Positions 8,006 to 14,750 of a stretch of 45,459 bases of DNA are shown here, one piece after another; position 1 is the stretch's first letter; the number at the start of each line of letters is the position of its first letter. The DNA is taken from positions 1 to 45,459 of IMG/VR virus record IMGVR_UViG_3300020733_000026. One strand, 5' to 3'. Made by a program: the position numbers and the translations under genes. The notes below the pieces were generated by a model, which was given only the letters and a program-made list of their open reading frames with translations, did no database searches and was not told where the DNA came from. This DNA is from a virus.

Positions 8006-8908
8006 ATGGCAATTTCACGCGCACAACTATTGAAGGAATTACTCCCCGGCTTGAACGCTTTGTTCGGTCTGGAGTACGCCTCTTATGGCGAAGAGCATAA
8101 AGAATTATTTGAAGTGGAAACTTCAGAGCGTTCTTTTGAAGAAGAGACCAAGCTGTCGGGCTTTAACGCGGCTCCGGTGAAAAACGAAGGTCAAGCGATT
8201 GCGTACGATAACGCGCAAGAAGCATGGACTGCTCGTTACAACCACGAGACCATCGCGTTGGGCTTTTCGATCACTGAAGAAGCGATTGAAGACAACTTGT
8301 ACGACTCGCTTTCCAAGCGTTATACGAAGGCTTTGGCCCGCGCTATGGCGTATACGAAGCAAGTCAAAGCTGCTGCTATCATCAACAACGGCTTTAACAG
8401 CCAGTATGTTGGCGGTGACGGACAACCCTTGTTCTCGACTGTCCACCCGTTAGTTTCTGGCGGTACGAACAGCAACACGTTCTCGACCTCACCTGACCTC
8501 AACGAAACCTCGCTGGAAGCGGCGACGATTCAGATTGCTGGCTGGACGGACGAGCGTGGGCTGTTGATCGCTGCGAAACCTCGTAAGCTTGTTGTCCCAC
8601 CAAACCAAATGTTCGTTGCCAAGCGTCTGCTTGACACTGAGCTGCGTGTTGGCACCTCGGACAACGACATCAACGCTCTGAAGGCTATGGGAACGATTTC
8701 GGAAGGGTTCAAAGTGAACCACTTCTTGACTGACACCCACGGCTATTACATCCTGACGGACGTGCCAAACGGCCTGAAGATGTTCGAGCGTACTCCGTTG
8801 CAAAACTCAATGGATGGTGATTTCGATACCGGCAACGTACGGTATAAGAGCCGCGAGCGTTACAGCTTCGGCTGGTCTGATCCACTGGGCGCGTTCGGCG
8901 TAGCCTAA
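8006..8908 (+). CDS. Major capsid protein (HK97 fold, Mu gpT-like)
   Basis: A 300-residue shell protein that would assemble into the icosahedral capsid on the scaffold. Segments typical of the Mu gpT/HK97-fold group are visible. These include ETIALGFSITEEAIEDNLYD (E-loop/P-domain region), ALARAMAYTKQVKAAAIINN (spine helix), LFSTVHPLVSGG, KPRKLVVPPNQMFVAKRLL, and near the end GYYILTDVPNGLKMFERTP and YSFGWSDPLGAFGV. Length is normal for a capsid protein without a long cleaved N-terminal domain. GGGAG at 7991-7995 precedes the ATG. A strong terminator follows 15 bases after the stop, which fits high expression of this last gene of the first structural operon. Confidence 0.93.
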   Translation: MAISRAQLLKELLPGLNALFGLEYASYGEEHKELFEVETSERSFEEETKLSGFNAAPVKNEGQAIAYDNAQEAWTARYNHETIALGFSITEEAIEDNLYDSLSKRYTKALARAMAYTKQVKAAAIINNGFNSQYVGGDGQPLFSTVHPLVSGGTNSNTFSTSPDLNETSLEAATIQIAGWTDERGLLIAAKPRKLVVPPNQMFVAKRLLDTELRVGTSDNDINALKAMGTISEGFKVNHFLTDTHGYYILTDVPNGLKMFERTPLQNSMDGDFDTGNVRYKSRERYSFGWSDPLGAFGVA

Positions 8909-8923
8909 AATCAGGCACTTACG

Positions 8924-8960
8924 AAGGGGGATGGGGTAAAACTCATCCCCCTTTTCTTTT
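8924..8960 (+). terminator. Intrinsic terminator after the major capsid gene
   Basis: AAGGGGGATG (8924-8933) pairs perfectly with CATCCCCCTT (8944-8953) around a short loop, followed by TTCTTTT. It is GC-rich with a T tract, and is the strongest hairpin terminator noticed on the + strand. It separates the head operon from the HNH gene. Confidence 0.9.
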
Positions 8961-8963
8961 GTG

Positions 8964-8992
8964 TTGAACTAGTGTACATTACCTGTTACTAA
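8964..8992 (+). promoter_or_regulatory. Candidate promoter for the HNH gene
   Basis: TTGAAC (8964-8969), a 17-base spacer and TACTAA (8987-8992), directly after the terminator and before the AGGAGGG ribosome site (8998-9004). The -10 box is weak, but spacing and placement are right. Confidence 0.4.
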
Positions 8993-9007
8993 GTTTCAGG
9001 AGGGTAT

Positions 9008-9592
9008 ATGGACATTTCAACTTTGCCAAGAACGCGAGAAGAAGCTAGACGAACTAATGCTAAGTATTATTTTACGGGGGAACCCTGTAAACACGGGCAT
9101 ATTGCGCCGCGAAAAACAAAAGGCGTTTGTCTTGAGTGCTTAAAGACGCACTGGAAAGAATCTGCCGCTAAACGAGAAGACTATTTTGCTGACTATAACC
9201 GTAAGCGTCATGTACGGGAAAAGAAGCATGAATGGTATTTAAAAAATAAAGATAAAGTTATTGAGGCGGCTAATATTCGCCCTGCCGAAATTAAACGAAT
9301 TTACCGTAATACATGGAAAGAAAATAACCTTGTAAAAATACGGGCTGACGCAAAAGCTCGTAGACGTAAGCATAGACAGGCTACTCCGGGCTGGTTAACC
9401 CGAGCGGAACGAACCGAAATACGGCAGATTTATCAAATTGCTATTACCCTTAGCAAAAGCACGAATACGCAGTATGTAGTCGACCATATCATTCCTCTGC
9501 GGTCGGAGGAAGTCTGCGGCTTGCATGTCCCTTGGAACCTACGGGTCATCACTAGGGAGGAGAATTTAATTAAATCGAATAAAATTTTGTAA
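9008..9592 (+). CDS. HNH endonuclease (free-standing, homing-type)
   Basis: A 194-residue protein with a C-terminal HNH nuclease: VVDHIIPL (157-164, H160), GLHVPWNLRVI (171-181, N177) and NLIKSNK (186-192, N191), the arrangement of HNH enzymes in phage genomes. The N-terminus has a Cys/His cluster C-K-H-G-H plus C-L-E-C (27-44), likely a zinc-binding DNA-recognition module, followed by a long basic helical linker. It would cut DNA as a selfish element rather than serve the virion. It sits alone between a terminator and a new promoter, its reading frame looks more A/T-rich than its neighbours, and it interrupts an otherwise continuous structural block. These are signs of insertion. Confidence 0.9.
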   Translation: MDISTLPRTREEARRTNAKYYFTGEPCKHGHIAPRKTKGVCLECLKTHWKESAAKREDYFADYNRKRHVREKKHEWYLKNKDKVIEAANIRPAEIKRIYRNTWKENNLVKIRADAKARRRKHRQATPGWLTRAERTEIRQIYQIAITLSKSTNTQYVVDHIIPLRSEEVCGLHVPWNLRVITREENLIKSNKIL

Positions 9593-9594
9593 GA

Positions 9595-9618
9595 GGGCTT
9601 TACAGCCCCCCATTTCTT
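9595..9618 (+). terminator. Weak terminator after the HNH gene, overlapping a promoter
   Basis: GGGCT (9595-9599) pairs with AGCCC (9604-9608) around TTAC, followed by C and T residues. The stem is only five pairs. Its loop contains part of the -35 box of the promoter at 9599-9627. Confidence 0.3.
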
Positions 9619-9627
9619 GTGTATAAA
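9599..9627 (+). promoter_or_regulatory. Sigma70-like promoter for the second structural operon
   Basis: TTTACA (9599-9604), a spacer of exactly 17 bases, then TATAAA (9622-9627). The 12-mer CTTGTGTATAAA covering the -10 box is identical to that of the first promoter, in the same register. A third copy with one mismatch (CTTGTGCATAAA, 9694-9705) abuts the ribosome site of the next gene but lacks a -35 box at 17 bases. TGCACA (9675-9680) and TGTGCA (9696-9701) form a short inverted repeat in this 123-base gap. Confidence 0.6.
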
Positions 9628-9715
9628 GGGTTTAACTAGGGTCAAAGCCGTACCAACCATTCCTAGATGGACGTTGCACAGATGGTATGGCTACTTGTGC
9701 ATAAAGGAGTAAATA

Positions 9716-10432
9716 ATGAGCATTCAAACATTTTTAGGCCCGATTTTGTCGGGCACTCAAAAAAATACCAATCCAATAGCGGTTACGTCTGCTACCCCAA
9801 GCGCGAGCTTTTTGTCTGTTACCGGAACGGGTCAAAGCTACCGTAACACTGGCGTGGGCGATGCGCTCCAATTTTTTACGGTTCCACAATCGACTTTAAC
9901 CAGTATTGCTGCGGCTTCGTTCCCCAGCACTTTCATTCCCTACTACACCGTCAACGGCGTGAACTATCCGATCTGTATCCCAGCGGGTTCATACATTGAC
10001 AACGTTGACTTGAACATCACTACGGCTCCTACCTTCAGCGGTAGCCCAACCAGCTTGGCGGTTAACGTCCAGTTAGTCGGTGCCCCCGGATCCACCTACG
10101 CTTCGGCTCAGACGATTGCTACGGCGACCTTGACTGCGGCTTCGTTGCCCGGCATTGGAACCTACGCGATGGCGAACTCTGGTTCGACCGCTTCGGCTAC
10201 GGCTCCTTTGGTCGCTACTTCGAGCGCGACTCCGTTGGCAATGTTGTTGAATACCGGCCCGACTGACTCTATTGTCCAATTGAGCTTGGCGTTTACTGGC
10301 GGTACGACTCCTGCAATTACTGCTGGTGCGTTCGGTCTTGCGATCAGCTATGTTGTACGTAGCCCAGACGGTTCGTGGTATCCGGTTACCCCGCCGAATC
10401 CATTAACCACCCCAACCCCGAATACCTATTAA
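9716..10432 (+). CDS. Virion structural protein, function unknown
   Basis: A 238-residue Ser/Thr/Ala/Gly/Pro-rich beta protein, first gene after the second promoter, with GGAG at 9706-9709. It lacks Cys-His clusters, enzyme motifs and a signal peptide. The segments FIPYYTVNGVNYPICIPAGS (about 81-100) and SPTSLAVNVQLVGAPGST suggest stacked strands, and the tail is Pro/Thr-rich (PNPLTTPTPNT). It was probably once cotranscribed with the capsid gene before the HNH insertion. The composition suggests a head decoration or fibre protein; I do not recognise a named family. Confidence 0.65.
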   Translation: MSIQTFLGPILSGTQKNTNPIAVTSATPSASFLSVTGTGQSYRNTGVGDALQFFTVPQSTLTSIAAASFPSTFIPYYTVNGVNYPICIPAGSYIDNVDLNITTAPTFSGSPTSLAVNVQLVGAPGSTYASAQTIATATLTAASLPGIGTYAMANSGSTASATAPLVATSSATPLAMLLNTGPTDSIVQLSLAFTGGTTPAITAGAFGLAISYVVRSPDGSWYPVTPPNPLTTPTPNTY

Positions 10433-10445
10433 TAGGGAGTAGTAC

Positions 10446-10739
10446 ATGACTACTCAAACAGATGTTAAATCCGTACAAGCTAATAGCAGCGGATTATTGG
10501 GCATCGGTGGCGCGAATCCTACTCTTGGGGTTCGCGTCAAGGGTATTTACTGGAACGGTACTACGGCAGGTACACTGACGTTTGATGATGGTAGCTCAAC
10601 TGGCACAGCTAGAATTACTCTGTCTGTTCCAAACGGCACTGCATACTTACTTCTCCCCGGGGAAGGTGTGCGATTCACCAACGATGTGTACCTGACTTTT
10701 ACCACTGCGGTAGGTTACGCGACTGTATTTTACGGTTAA
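10446..10739 (+). CDS. Small beta-rich structural protein
   Basis: A 97-residue protein with GGGAG upstream. GVRVKGIYWNGTTAGTLTF (28-46) and ITLSVPNGTAYLLLPGEGV (57-75) look like alternating strands of a compact jelly-roll or Ig-like unit, and it ends YATVFYG. Similar short proteins in phage head and tail modules are presumed decoration or joining proteins. No catalytic residues are evident. Probably a virion component by context. Confidence 0.65.
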   Translation: MTTQTDVKSVQANSSGLLGIGGANPTLGVRVKGIYWNGTTAGTLTFDDGSSTGTARITLSVPNGTAYLLLPGEGVRFTNDVYLTFTTAVGYATVFYG

Positions 10740-10751
10740 GGCGGAATTATC

Positions 10752-10940
10752 ATGGTTGATAAACATGATGTGATTAAAAACGGGCTAGATGTAGTGTCAG
10801 GTGTACTTGCTTTTAGCGCGGCAGCTAATGTATTTGATCCAATTTTGACCTTTTTTGCCAGTATTCTGTCGATTATATGGCTCTCATTACGCATTTGGGA
10901 TCATAAGTCGATCAGAAAACTGACTGGGAGAGTCGGATGA
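10752..10940 (+). CDS. Small membrane protein (holin-like candidate)
   Basis: A 62-residue protein with a hydrophobic stretch from about residue 14 to 47 (VVSGVLAFSAAANVF, then ILTFFASILSIIWLSLRIW), long enough for one or two membrane helices, and a basic C-terminus (DHKSIRKLTGRVG). Size and layout fit a small phage holin or pore-forming accessory protein, but it lies in a structural block, away from a lysis gene. A separate 3TM-type holin is encoded at 27003, so this may instead be a virion-associated membrane protein. It overlaps the next gene by ATGA. Confidence 0.65.
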   Translation: MVDKHDVIKNGLDVVSGVLAFSAAANVFDPILTFFASILSIIWLSLRIWDHKSIRKLTGRVG

Positions 10941-11128
10941 CTGATACTAGATGGATTAGTAAAGCAATTAAGCACCCCGGTGCATTGCATAAACAGTTAA
11001 AAGTGCCCGCTGGACAAAAAATTCCAGCTAAAAAGCTTGCTTCAGCGGCTAAAAAGCCGGGAAAAGTCGGTCAAAGGGCGCGTTTAGCACAAACTTTAGG
11101 CAAAATGAGTCATGCCAAGCGTAAGTAA
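10937..11128 (+). CDS. Small Lys-rich basic phage protein
   Basis: A 63-residue protein with 13 Lys and 4 Arg against one acidic residue. It opens WISKAIKHPGALHKQL and continues with PAKKLASAAKKPGK and QRARLAQTLGKM. The W-I-x-K-A-I-K-x-P-G-A-L opening and the K-L-A-x-A-A-K-K-P-G run recur in small proteins of many phages, with no assigned role. The AKKP repeats recall linker-histone tails, so nucleic-acid binding inside the head is a reasonable inference. It overlaps the gene before by ATGA and the gene after by 17 bases. Confidence 0.75.
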   Translation: MTDTRWISKAIKHPGALHKQLKVPAGQKIPAKKLASAAKKPGKVGQRARLAQTLGKMSHAKRK

Positions 11129-12041
11129 GCGTCAACACCGCTTAATGGAAGCCGTAGCCCACAATCCGGGCTTCGCTAAAAAGGTTGGTATACCTCAAAA
11201 AGTTGGAAAGCATTTTCACGAGGCAGATATGAAAGGCAAAAAGCGGTTTAGCGAAGGTGGATCGGCTAATGAAACCGATAATGAGCGAGAAATGAAGGCT
11301 GAATTAGCTGCGGCTAGGATAGCTCACAAGACTCCCCCTCCTCCCCCTCCTAAGCCAGACCCAAATAATCCTACTGGTTACAAAGGAATGATCCCTTACA
11401 AAAAAGGTGGAAAAGTTATGAAAGAATCGAAAGCAATGGCGCAAGCCGAAATGAAGGCTTTGAAGCGCGGTCATGCGCCTAAGAGCGTTATGGAACACGA
11501 AAAGAAGGAGCATAAAGAAATGGGCTACAAGAAAGGTGGGCACGTTAAACACAAGCCAAAACACCACGAGAAGCACATGAAGCGCGGTGGCGTTAGTGCT
11601 CGTATGAAGAAACCTGCCGTACCCCCTGCTGCTTTGGCAGCTATGATGGGTGGTGCGGGCGCGGGCATGGGCGCAGGTGCTGGCCCAGATATGGCAGGTG
11701 CTTCGGCTCCTCCGATGGGTGTGGCTCCCGGCATGAAAAAAGGCGGTCACGTTCACGTATCTCATCATCACCACTATGCCCGTGGAGGCCATGTGAAACA
11801 TCACGCGAAAGGCGGTATGACCGCTATGAAAGGTAAGGAATTTACCAAAGACCGCAAGGGTACTGAAAAAATTATTGGCGGCGGTAGCGACAAATCTAAG
11901 CATGGCGATGGTCATGTTAAGAAAGGACATACCAAAGCCAAAATGGTTAAAATGGCTTCCGGTGGACACGTTGGGTCACACAAGCATCGTCGAGCCGATG
12001 GTATTGCTGTGAAGGGTCATACTTCTTGTAAAATGCGGTAA
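11112..12041 (+). CDS. Basic His/Gly-Gly-repeat protein with C-terminal tag
   Basis: A 309-residue protein opening SKRQHRLMEAVAHNPGFAKK, a start I have seen on diverse phage proteins. The rest is low complexity. A Pro run (75-81) is followed by at least seven short motifs of the form aromatic/Met-x-Lys/Arg-Gly-Gly-His/Lys-Val: YKKGGKV, YKKGGHV, MKKGGHV, YARGGHV, MASGGHV and others. An Ala/Gly/Met segment lies at about 172-208, with long Lys/His stretches elsewhere. The last 17 residues (RRADGIAVKGHTSCKMR) resemble the end of the next protein. No enzyme domain is seen. The charge suggests DNA or membrane contact in the virion. The ATG at 11112 overlaps the previous gene. Confidence 0.75.
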   Translation: MPSVSKRQHRLMEAVAHNPGFAKKVGIPQKVGKHFHEADMKGKKRFSEGGSANETDNEREMKAELAAARIAHKTPPPPPPKPDPNNPTGYKGMIPYKKGGKVMKESKAMAQAEMKALKRGHAPKSVMEHEKKEHKEMGYKKGGHVKHKPKHHEKHMKRGGVSARMKKPAVPPAALAAMMGGAGAGMGAGAGPDMAGASAPPMGVAPGMKKGGHVHVSHHHHYARGGHVKHHAKGGMTAMKGKEFTKDRKGTEKIIGGGSDKSKHGDGHVKKGHTKAKMVKMASGGHVGSHKHRRADGIAVKGHTSCKMR

Positions 12042-12048
12042 GTGATTT

Positions 12049-12837
12049 ATGAAAGTAATTCCTAAAGCATTGCTGAAGAAGCACGCCAAAGTCAAAAGGA
12101 TGCCGAAGTCCAATAAACGGATGAAGCGTCATTTTGACGATGGTGGTGATGTAGAAGCCTCATTACCTAACTTCGATCCTAGTCAAATTGATAATCCTGC
12201 GCCTACTCTTGGCCCAGTCAATTACGACAATCTATCGTTCGGTAAAGCCTTCGCCCTTGCACGCAAAATGGGAGACAAGACTTTCAAATGGCGTGGTGGT
12301 TCTTACGGTACTCAGTTAGCCCAACCGGGCCAAGCTAAGTCTCCGTCTGTTGCTGCGGCTGATAGAGCGATTGCACACCAAGGCGCTGCTGCGGCTATGG
12401 ACATCCCTGAAGTAACAAGTACAGTGCGTCGATCTGGCCCACAAGACTTGACTGCAAGAGACATTTCCGGTCGTTATATAGACCCTGACTTCCAGAACTA
12501 TGTAGAACGCCGTGCGGGTAACCCTAACCCCCGTCAATTTACGGACGCTGACCGACAGGCTTTAATGGCTATGGGTCAACAGGCTTTAGCGAATCAAATT
12601 AAAGCACAGAACCGTTCGTATACTGATGCAGATAGACAGGCTTTAATTCTTCAAGCTATCCAAAATGCCAAAAATACACCACGGCAACAACCGGGGTATA
12701 TGTATGGTTCACCTAATATGAAAAAAGGTGGTAAGGTTGGTAAGAAGGTCGCCAAGTATGCCAAAGGCGGGCATATTGGGTCTAAACGTGGAGATGGTTT
12801 AGCTCAAAAGGGCAAAACCAAAGGTCGAGTTCGTTAA
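12049..12837 (+). CDS. Basic virion protein with F-x-W-x-G-x-x-Y motif and C-terminal tag
   Basis: A 262-residue protein with a Lys-rich N-terminus and an HFDDGGDV motif (28-35). It then has FGKAFALARKMGDKTFKWRG (64-83), a short motif common in phage virion proteins with the pattern A-F-x-x-A-R-x-x-G-x-x-x-F-x-W-x-G-x-x-Y. A tandem repeat of TDADRQAL occurs twice, about 40 residues apart, in a helical region. The C-terminus carries MKKGGKV (224-230), YAKGGHIGS (237-245) and KRGDGLAQKGKTKGRVR (246-262), which aligns without gaps with the end of the preceding protein. Function unknown; it is probably packaged in the virion. Confidence 0.75.
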   Translation: MKVIPKALLKKHAKVKRMPKSNKRMKRHFDDGGDVEASLPNFDPSQIDNPAPTLGPVNYDNLSFGKAFALARKMGDKTFKWRGGSYGTQLAQPGQAKSPSVAAADRAIAHQGAAAAMDIPEVTSTVRRSGPQDLTARDISGRYIDPDFQNYVERRAGNPNPRQFTDADRQALMAMGQQALANQIKAQNRSYTDADRQALILQAIQNAKNTPRQQPGYMYGSPNMKKGGKVGKKVAKYAKGGHIGSKRGDGLAQKGKTKGRVR

Positions 12838-12857
12838 TTTTTTTGTAGGAGATTGAA

Positions 12858-13040
12858 ATGAAACATCATCATGTTAAGCATCATGCGAAGGGCGGTCACG
12901 TTCATCACCCCAAGCATCACGAGCCAAAACATCATCATGAGCATATGACTGCTCACGTGCATCATCACAAACACGGTGGTCACGTTGAAAGTCACGTAGC
13001 TCATCATGAGCATGTTCGTAAACACTATCACGGTAAATAA
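12858..13040 (+). CDS. Poly-histidine mini-protein (26 His in 60 residues)
   Basis: The 60-residue product is 43 % histidine with Lys, Val and Glu between, for example KHHHVKHHAKGGHVHHPKHH. It carries the same AKGGHV and HGGHV units as the two proteins before it. GGAG (12847-12850) precedes the ATG with good spacing, and the gene fits exactly between its neighbours, so it is unlikely to be a chance frame. The composition suggests binding of Zn, Ni or Cu, or pH-dependent charge switching, but no known fold or family was recognised. Confidence 0.75.
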   Translation: MKHHHVKHHAKGGHVHHPKHHEPKHHHEHMTAHVHHHKHGGHVESHVAHHEHVRKHYHGK

Positions 13041-13043
13041 ACC

Positions 13044-13394
13044 ATGATGGCTTCGCGGGGAATGGGCGCTATTAATCCTAAGAAAGTAATTAGGAAAGAT
13101 GCGCTCGTCCCCACGAAAGTGTTTTGCGAAGGTGGAATGGCTAAAGGTGGCAAGACTGAAGCTTGGACTCGCAAGGAGGGCAAAAACCCTAATGGCGGGC
13201 TTAATGCTAAGGGTAGAGCAAGCTATAACCGTGCTCACGGTGCTCACTTAAAAGCCCCGCAACCAGAAGGCGGCAAGCGTAGGAATTCATTCTGTCGAAG
13301 AATGAAAGGGATGAGAAAGAAGCTTACGAGTGCCAAAACTGCACGTGATCCAAATAGTCGGATTAATAAATCGCTTAGAGCGTGGAACTGCTAA
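13044..13394 (+). CDS. Small basic conserved phage protein (DUF6321-like)
   Basis: A 116-residue basic protein. The core TEAWTRKEGKNPNGGLNAKG (about 48-67), KRRNSFCRRMKGMRKKL and the ending INKSLRAWNC match the pattern of a small protein family I recall from T4-like cyanophages and other phages (A-W-x-R-K-E-G-K-x-P-x-G-G-L-N-x-K-G ... S-F-C-x-R-M ... L-R-x-W-x-C). I believe this is DUF6321, but the name is from memory. It also holds FCEGGMAKGGK, a Gly-Gly motif as in neighbours. There is no good ribosome site at the ATG pair 13044/13047, so translation is probably coupled to the His-rich gene that stops at 13040. Confidence 0.75.
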   Translation: MMASRGMGAINPKKVIRKDALVPTKVFCEGGMAKGGKTEAWTRKEGKNPNGGLNAKGRASYNRAHGAHLKAPQPEGGKRRNSFCRRMKGMRKKLTSAKTARDPNSRINKSLRAWNC

Positions 13395-14137
13395 TGACAA
13401 CTTCGGCGTTAGGTCAGACAACCGGTACTACGTCGTTTCTTCCTGATGTCAATGAGATCATCGAAGAGGCGTTTGAACGGTGCGGAGCAGAGTTACGCTC
13501 CGGATACGACTTCCGTACGGCGGTTCGTAGTCTTAATCTTTTGCTTATGGAGTGGGCGAATCGGGGCATTAATCTCTGGACTTTAGACTCATCTGGACTG
13601 ATTACGTTAACCCCGGGTACCGCCACTTATAACCTGCCTTTGGATACGGTGGATCTTTTAGATCACGTTATTCGCACAGGGTCGGGTACTACTCAGCAAG
13701 ACATTAACATCACGCGCATTTCCAGTTCTACTTACTGGATGATTCCTAACAAAAACGCGACAGGCCGACCCATTCAGGTTTGGATTAATCGCCTGAGTGG
13801 GCAAACTAATTCACAGACAGGCAACGTAGCGTACCCAACCATCACAGTTTGGCCTACGCCGGATAGCTCAACCACGTATACTTTTGCGTATACACGCCTA
13901 CGTCGTATGCAAGATGCAGGGACTGGTATCAATGCGGAAGATGTTCCGTTTCGCATGTGGCCCGCATTAATTTCTGGCTTGGCGTACTACTTGTCTATGA
14001 AAATTCCCAAAGCGGCTGAACGAACTGCGGTTCTTAAGTCGATGTATGAAGAAGATTGGATGCGAGCTTCGGAAGAAGACCGGGAGAAGGCGGCAGTTAG
14101 ATTTGTGCCACGAGAGATGTTTATAGGATATAGGTGA
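13394..14137 (+). CDS. Head-tail adaptor / tail-tubular-like protein
   Basis: A 247-residue protein. The ATG at 13394 overlaps the previous stop (TAATG); an upstream GTG is rejected. Segments FLPDVNEIIEEAFERCGAEL, RTAVRSLNLLLMEWANRGIN and LWTLDSSGLITLTPGTATYN, followed by IQVWINR, TITVWPTPDSSTTYTFAYTR and WPALISGLAYYLSMK, are the pattern of head-completion or tail-tubular adaptors of podoviruses. These form the ring below the portal. The N-terminal helical part and the later beta part ending in Y-x-Y-x-R-x-R match that fold class. It lies close to a second adaptor-like gene (15056). Confidence 0.75.
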   Translation: MTTSALGQTTGTTSFLPDVNEIIEEAFERCGAELRSGYDFRTAVRSLNLLLMEWANRGINLWTLDSSGLITLTPGTATYNLPLDTVDLLDHVIRTGSGTTQQDINITRISSSTYWMIPNKNATGRPIQVWINRLSGQTNSQTGNVAYPTITVWPTPDSSTTYTFAYTRLRRMQDAGTGINAEDVPFRMWPALISGLAYYLSMKIPKAAERTAVLKSMYEEDWMRASEEDREKAAVRFVPREMFIGYR

Positions 14138-14141
14138 TACC

Positions 14142-14570
14142 GTGCCTAGTCGTTTTGCATCAGGCAAAAATGCGATTGCTGAGTGTGATCGGTGTGGGTT
14201 TCGGTACAAGCTGACTCAACTGAAAAACTTGGTTATCAAGACCAAGAACGTGACAATCAAGGTTTGCCCTGAGTGCTGGGAACCGGATCAACCGCAGTTA
14301 TCGCTTGGCCTATATCCAGTTAACGACCCGCAAGCTGTACGAGAGCCGCGTCCTGACGTGAGTTACTATACTGCTACAGGTGTGATAGGCGGTGATGGCG
14401 GTAGTCGGGTTATACAATGGGGCTGGAACCCTGTAGGATATAACACGTCTTTGTTTACAAGTACGATGAATGGTTCAGGTGCCTCGAATGTTAACGATAC
14501 CCCTCGCGGTGTATCTAATGATTTGGTAGGCTACGGTGTGGTTGGTAAAGTTACGGTAGTGATTTCGTAG
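14142..14570 (+). CDS. Zinc-ribbon structural protein
   Basis: A 142-residue protein starting with GTG at 14142. The N-terminal half is a four-Cys ribbon, CDRCGFRYKLTQLK (15-28) and VCPECWEPDQPQ (41-52), followed by PVNDPQAVREPRPD. This signature (C-x-x-C-G ... C-x-x-C-W-E-x-x-x-P-Q ... D-P-Q-A) is common in small proteins of phage structural modules. The C-terminal half is Gly/Asn/Ser-rich and beta-like. The role is unknown; a structural zinc site in a connector or tail component is plausible from context. Confidence 0.75.
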   Translation: MPSRFASGKNAIAECDRCGFRYKLTQLKNLVIKTKNVTIKVCPECWEPDQPQLSLGLYPVNDPQAVREPRPDVSYYTATGVIGGDGGSRVIQWGWNPVGYNTSLFTSTMNGSGASNVNDTPRGVSNDLVGYGVVGKVTVVIS

Positions 14571-14579
14571 GAGATTAAG

Positions 14580-14750
14580 ATGGCTAAGAAAGGTATCGCG
14601 GAAGCGGTTCATGCTCACGAGAAGCACATGCACCCGGGTAAAAAGCTCACTAAGCTTGCCGGTGGCGGCGTTACTGGTGAAGCGATGAAGAAGTACGGAC
14701 GTAATCTCGCCCGTGCGATGTATCAGCGTGGGAACGCAAGGGGAAAATAA
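14580..14750 (+). CDS. Small basic phage protein (56 residues)
   Basis: ATG at 14580 after TAGGAG (14568-14573), stop TAA at 14748-14750, immediately followed by the ATG of the next gene. The product opens MAKKGIAEAVHAHEKHMHPG and continues with a Gly-Gly motif LAGGGVTGEAMKKYGRNLAR. It is rich in Lys, His and Arg, like the other proteins of this island. Fitted tightly between two genes with its own ribosome site, it is very likely real. Function unknown. Confidence 0.75.
   Translation: MAKKGIAEAVHAHEKHMHPGKKLTKLAGGGVTGEAMKKYGRNLARAMYQRGNARGK

Noticed and set aside
11304-11969. 221-residue - strand frame opposite the basic protein
   Set aside because: It is antisense to a supported gene with a normal ribosome site and conserved motifs; the product has low-complexity Phe/His composition and no start signal.
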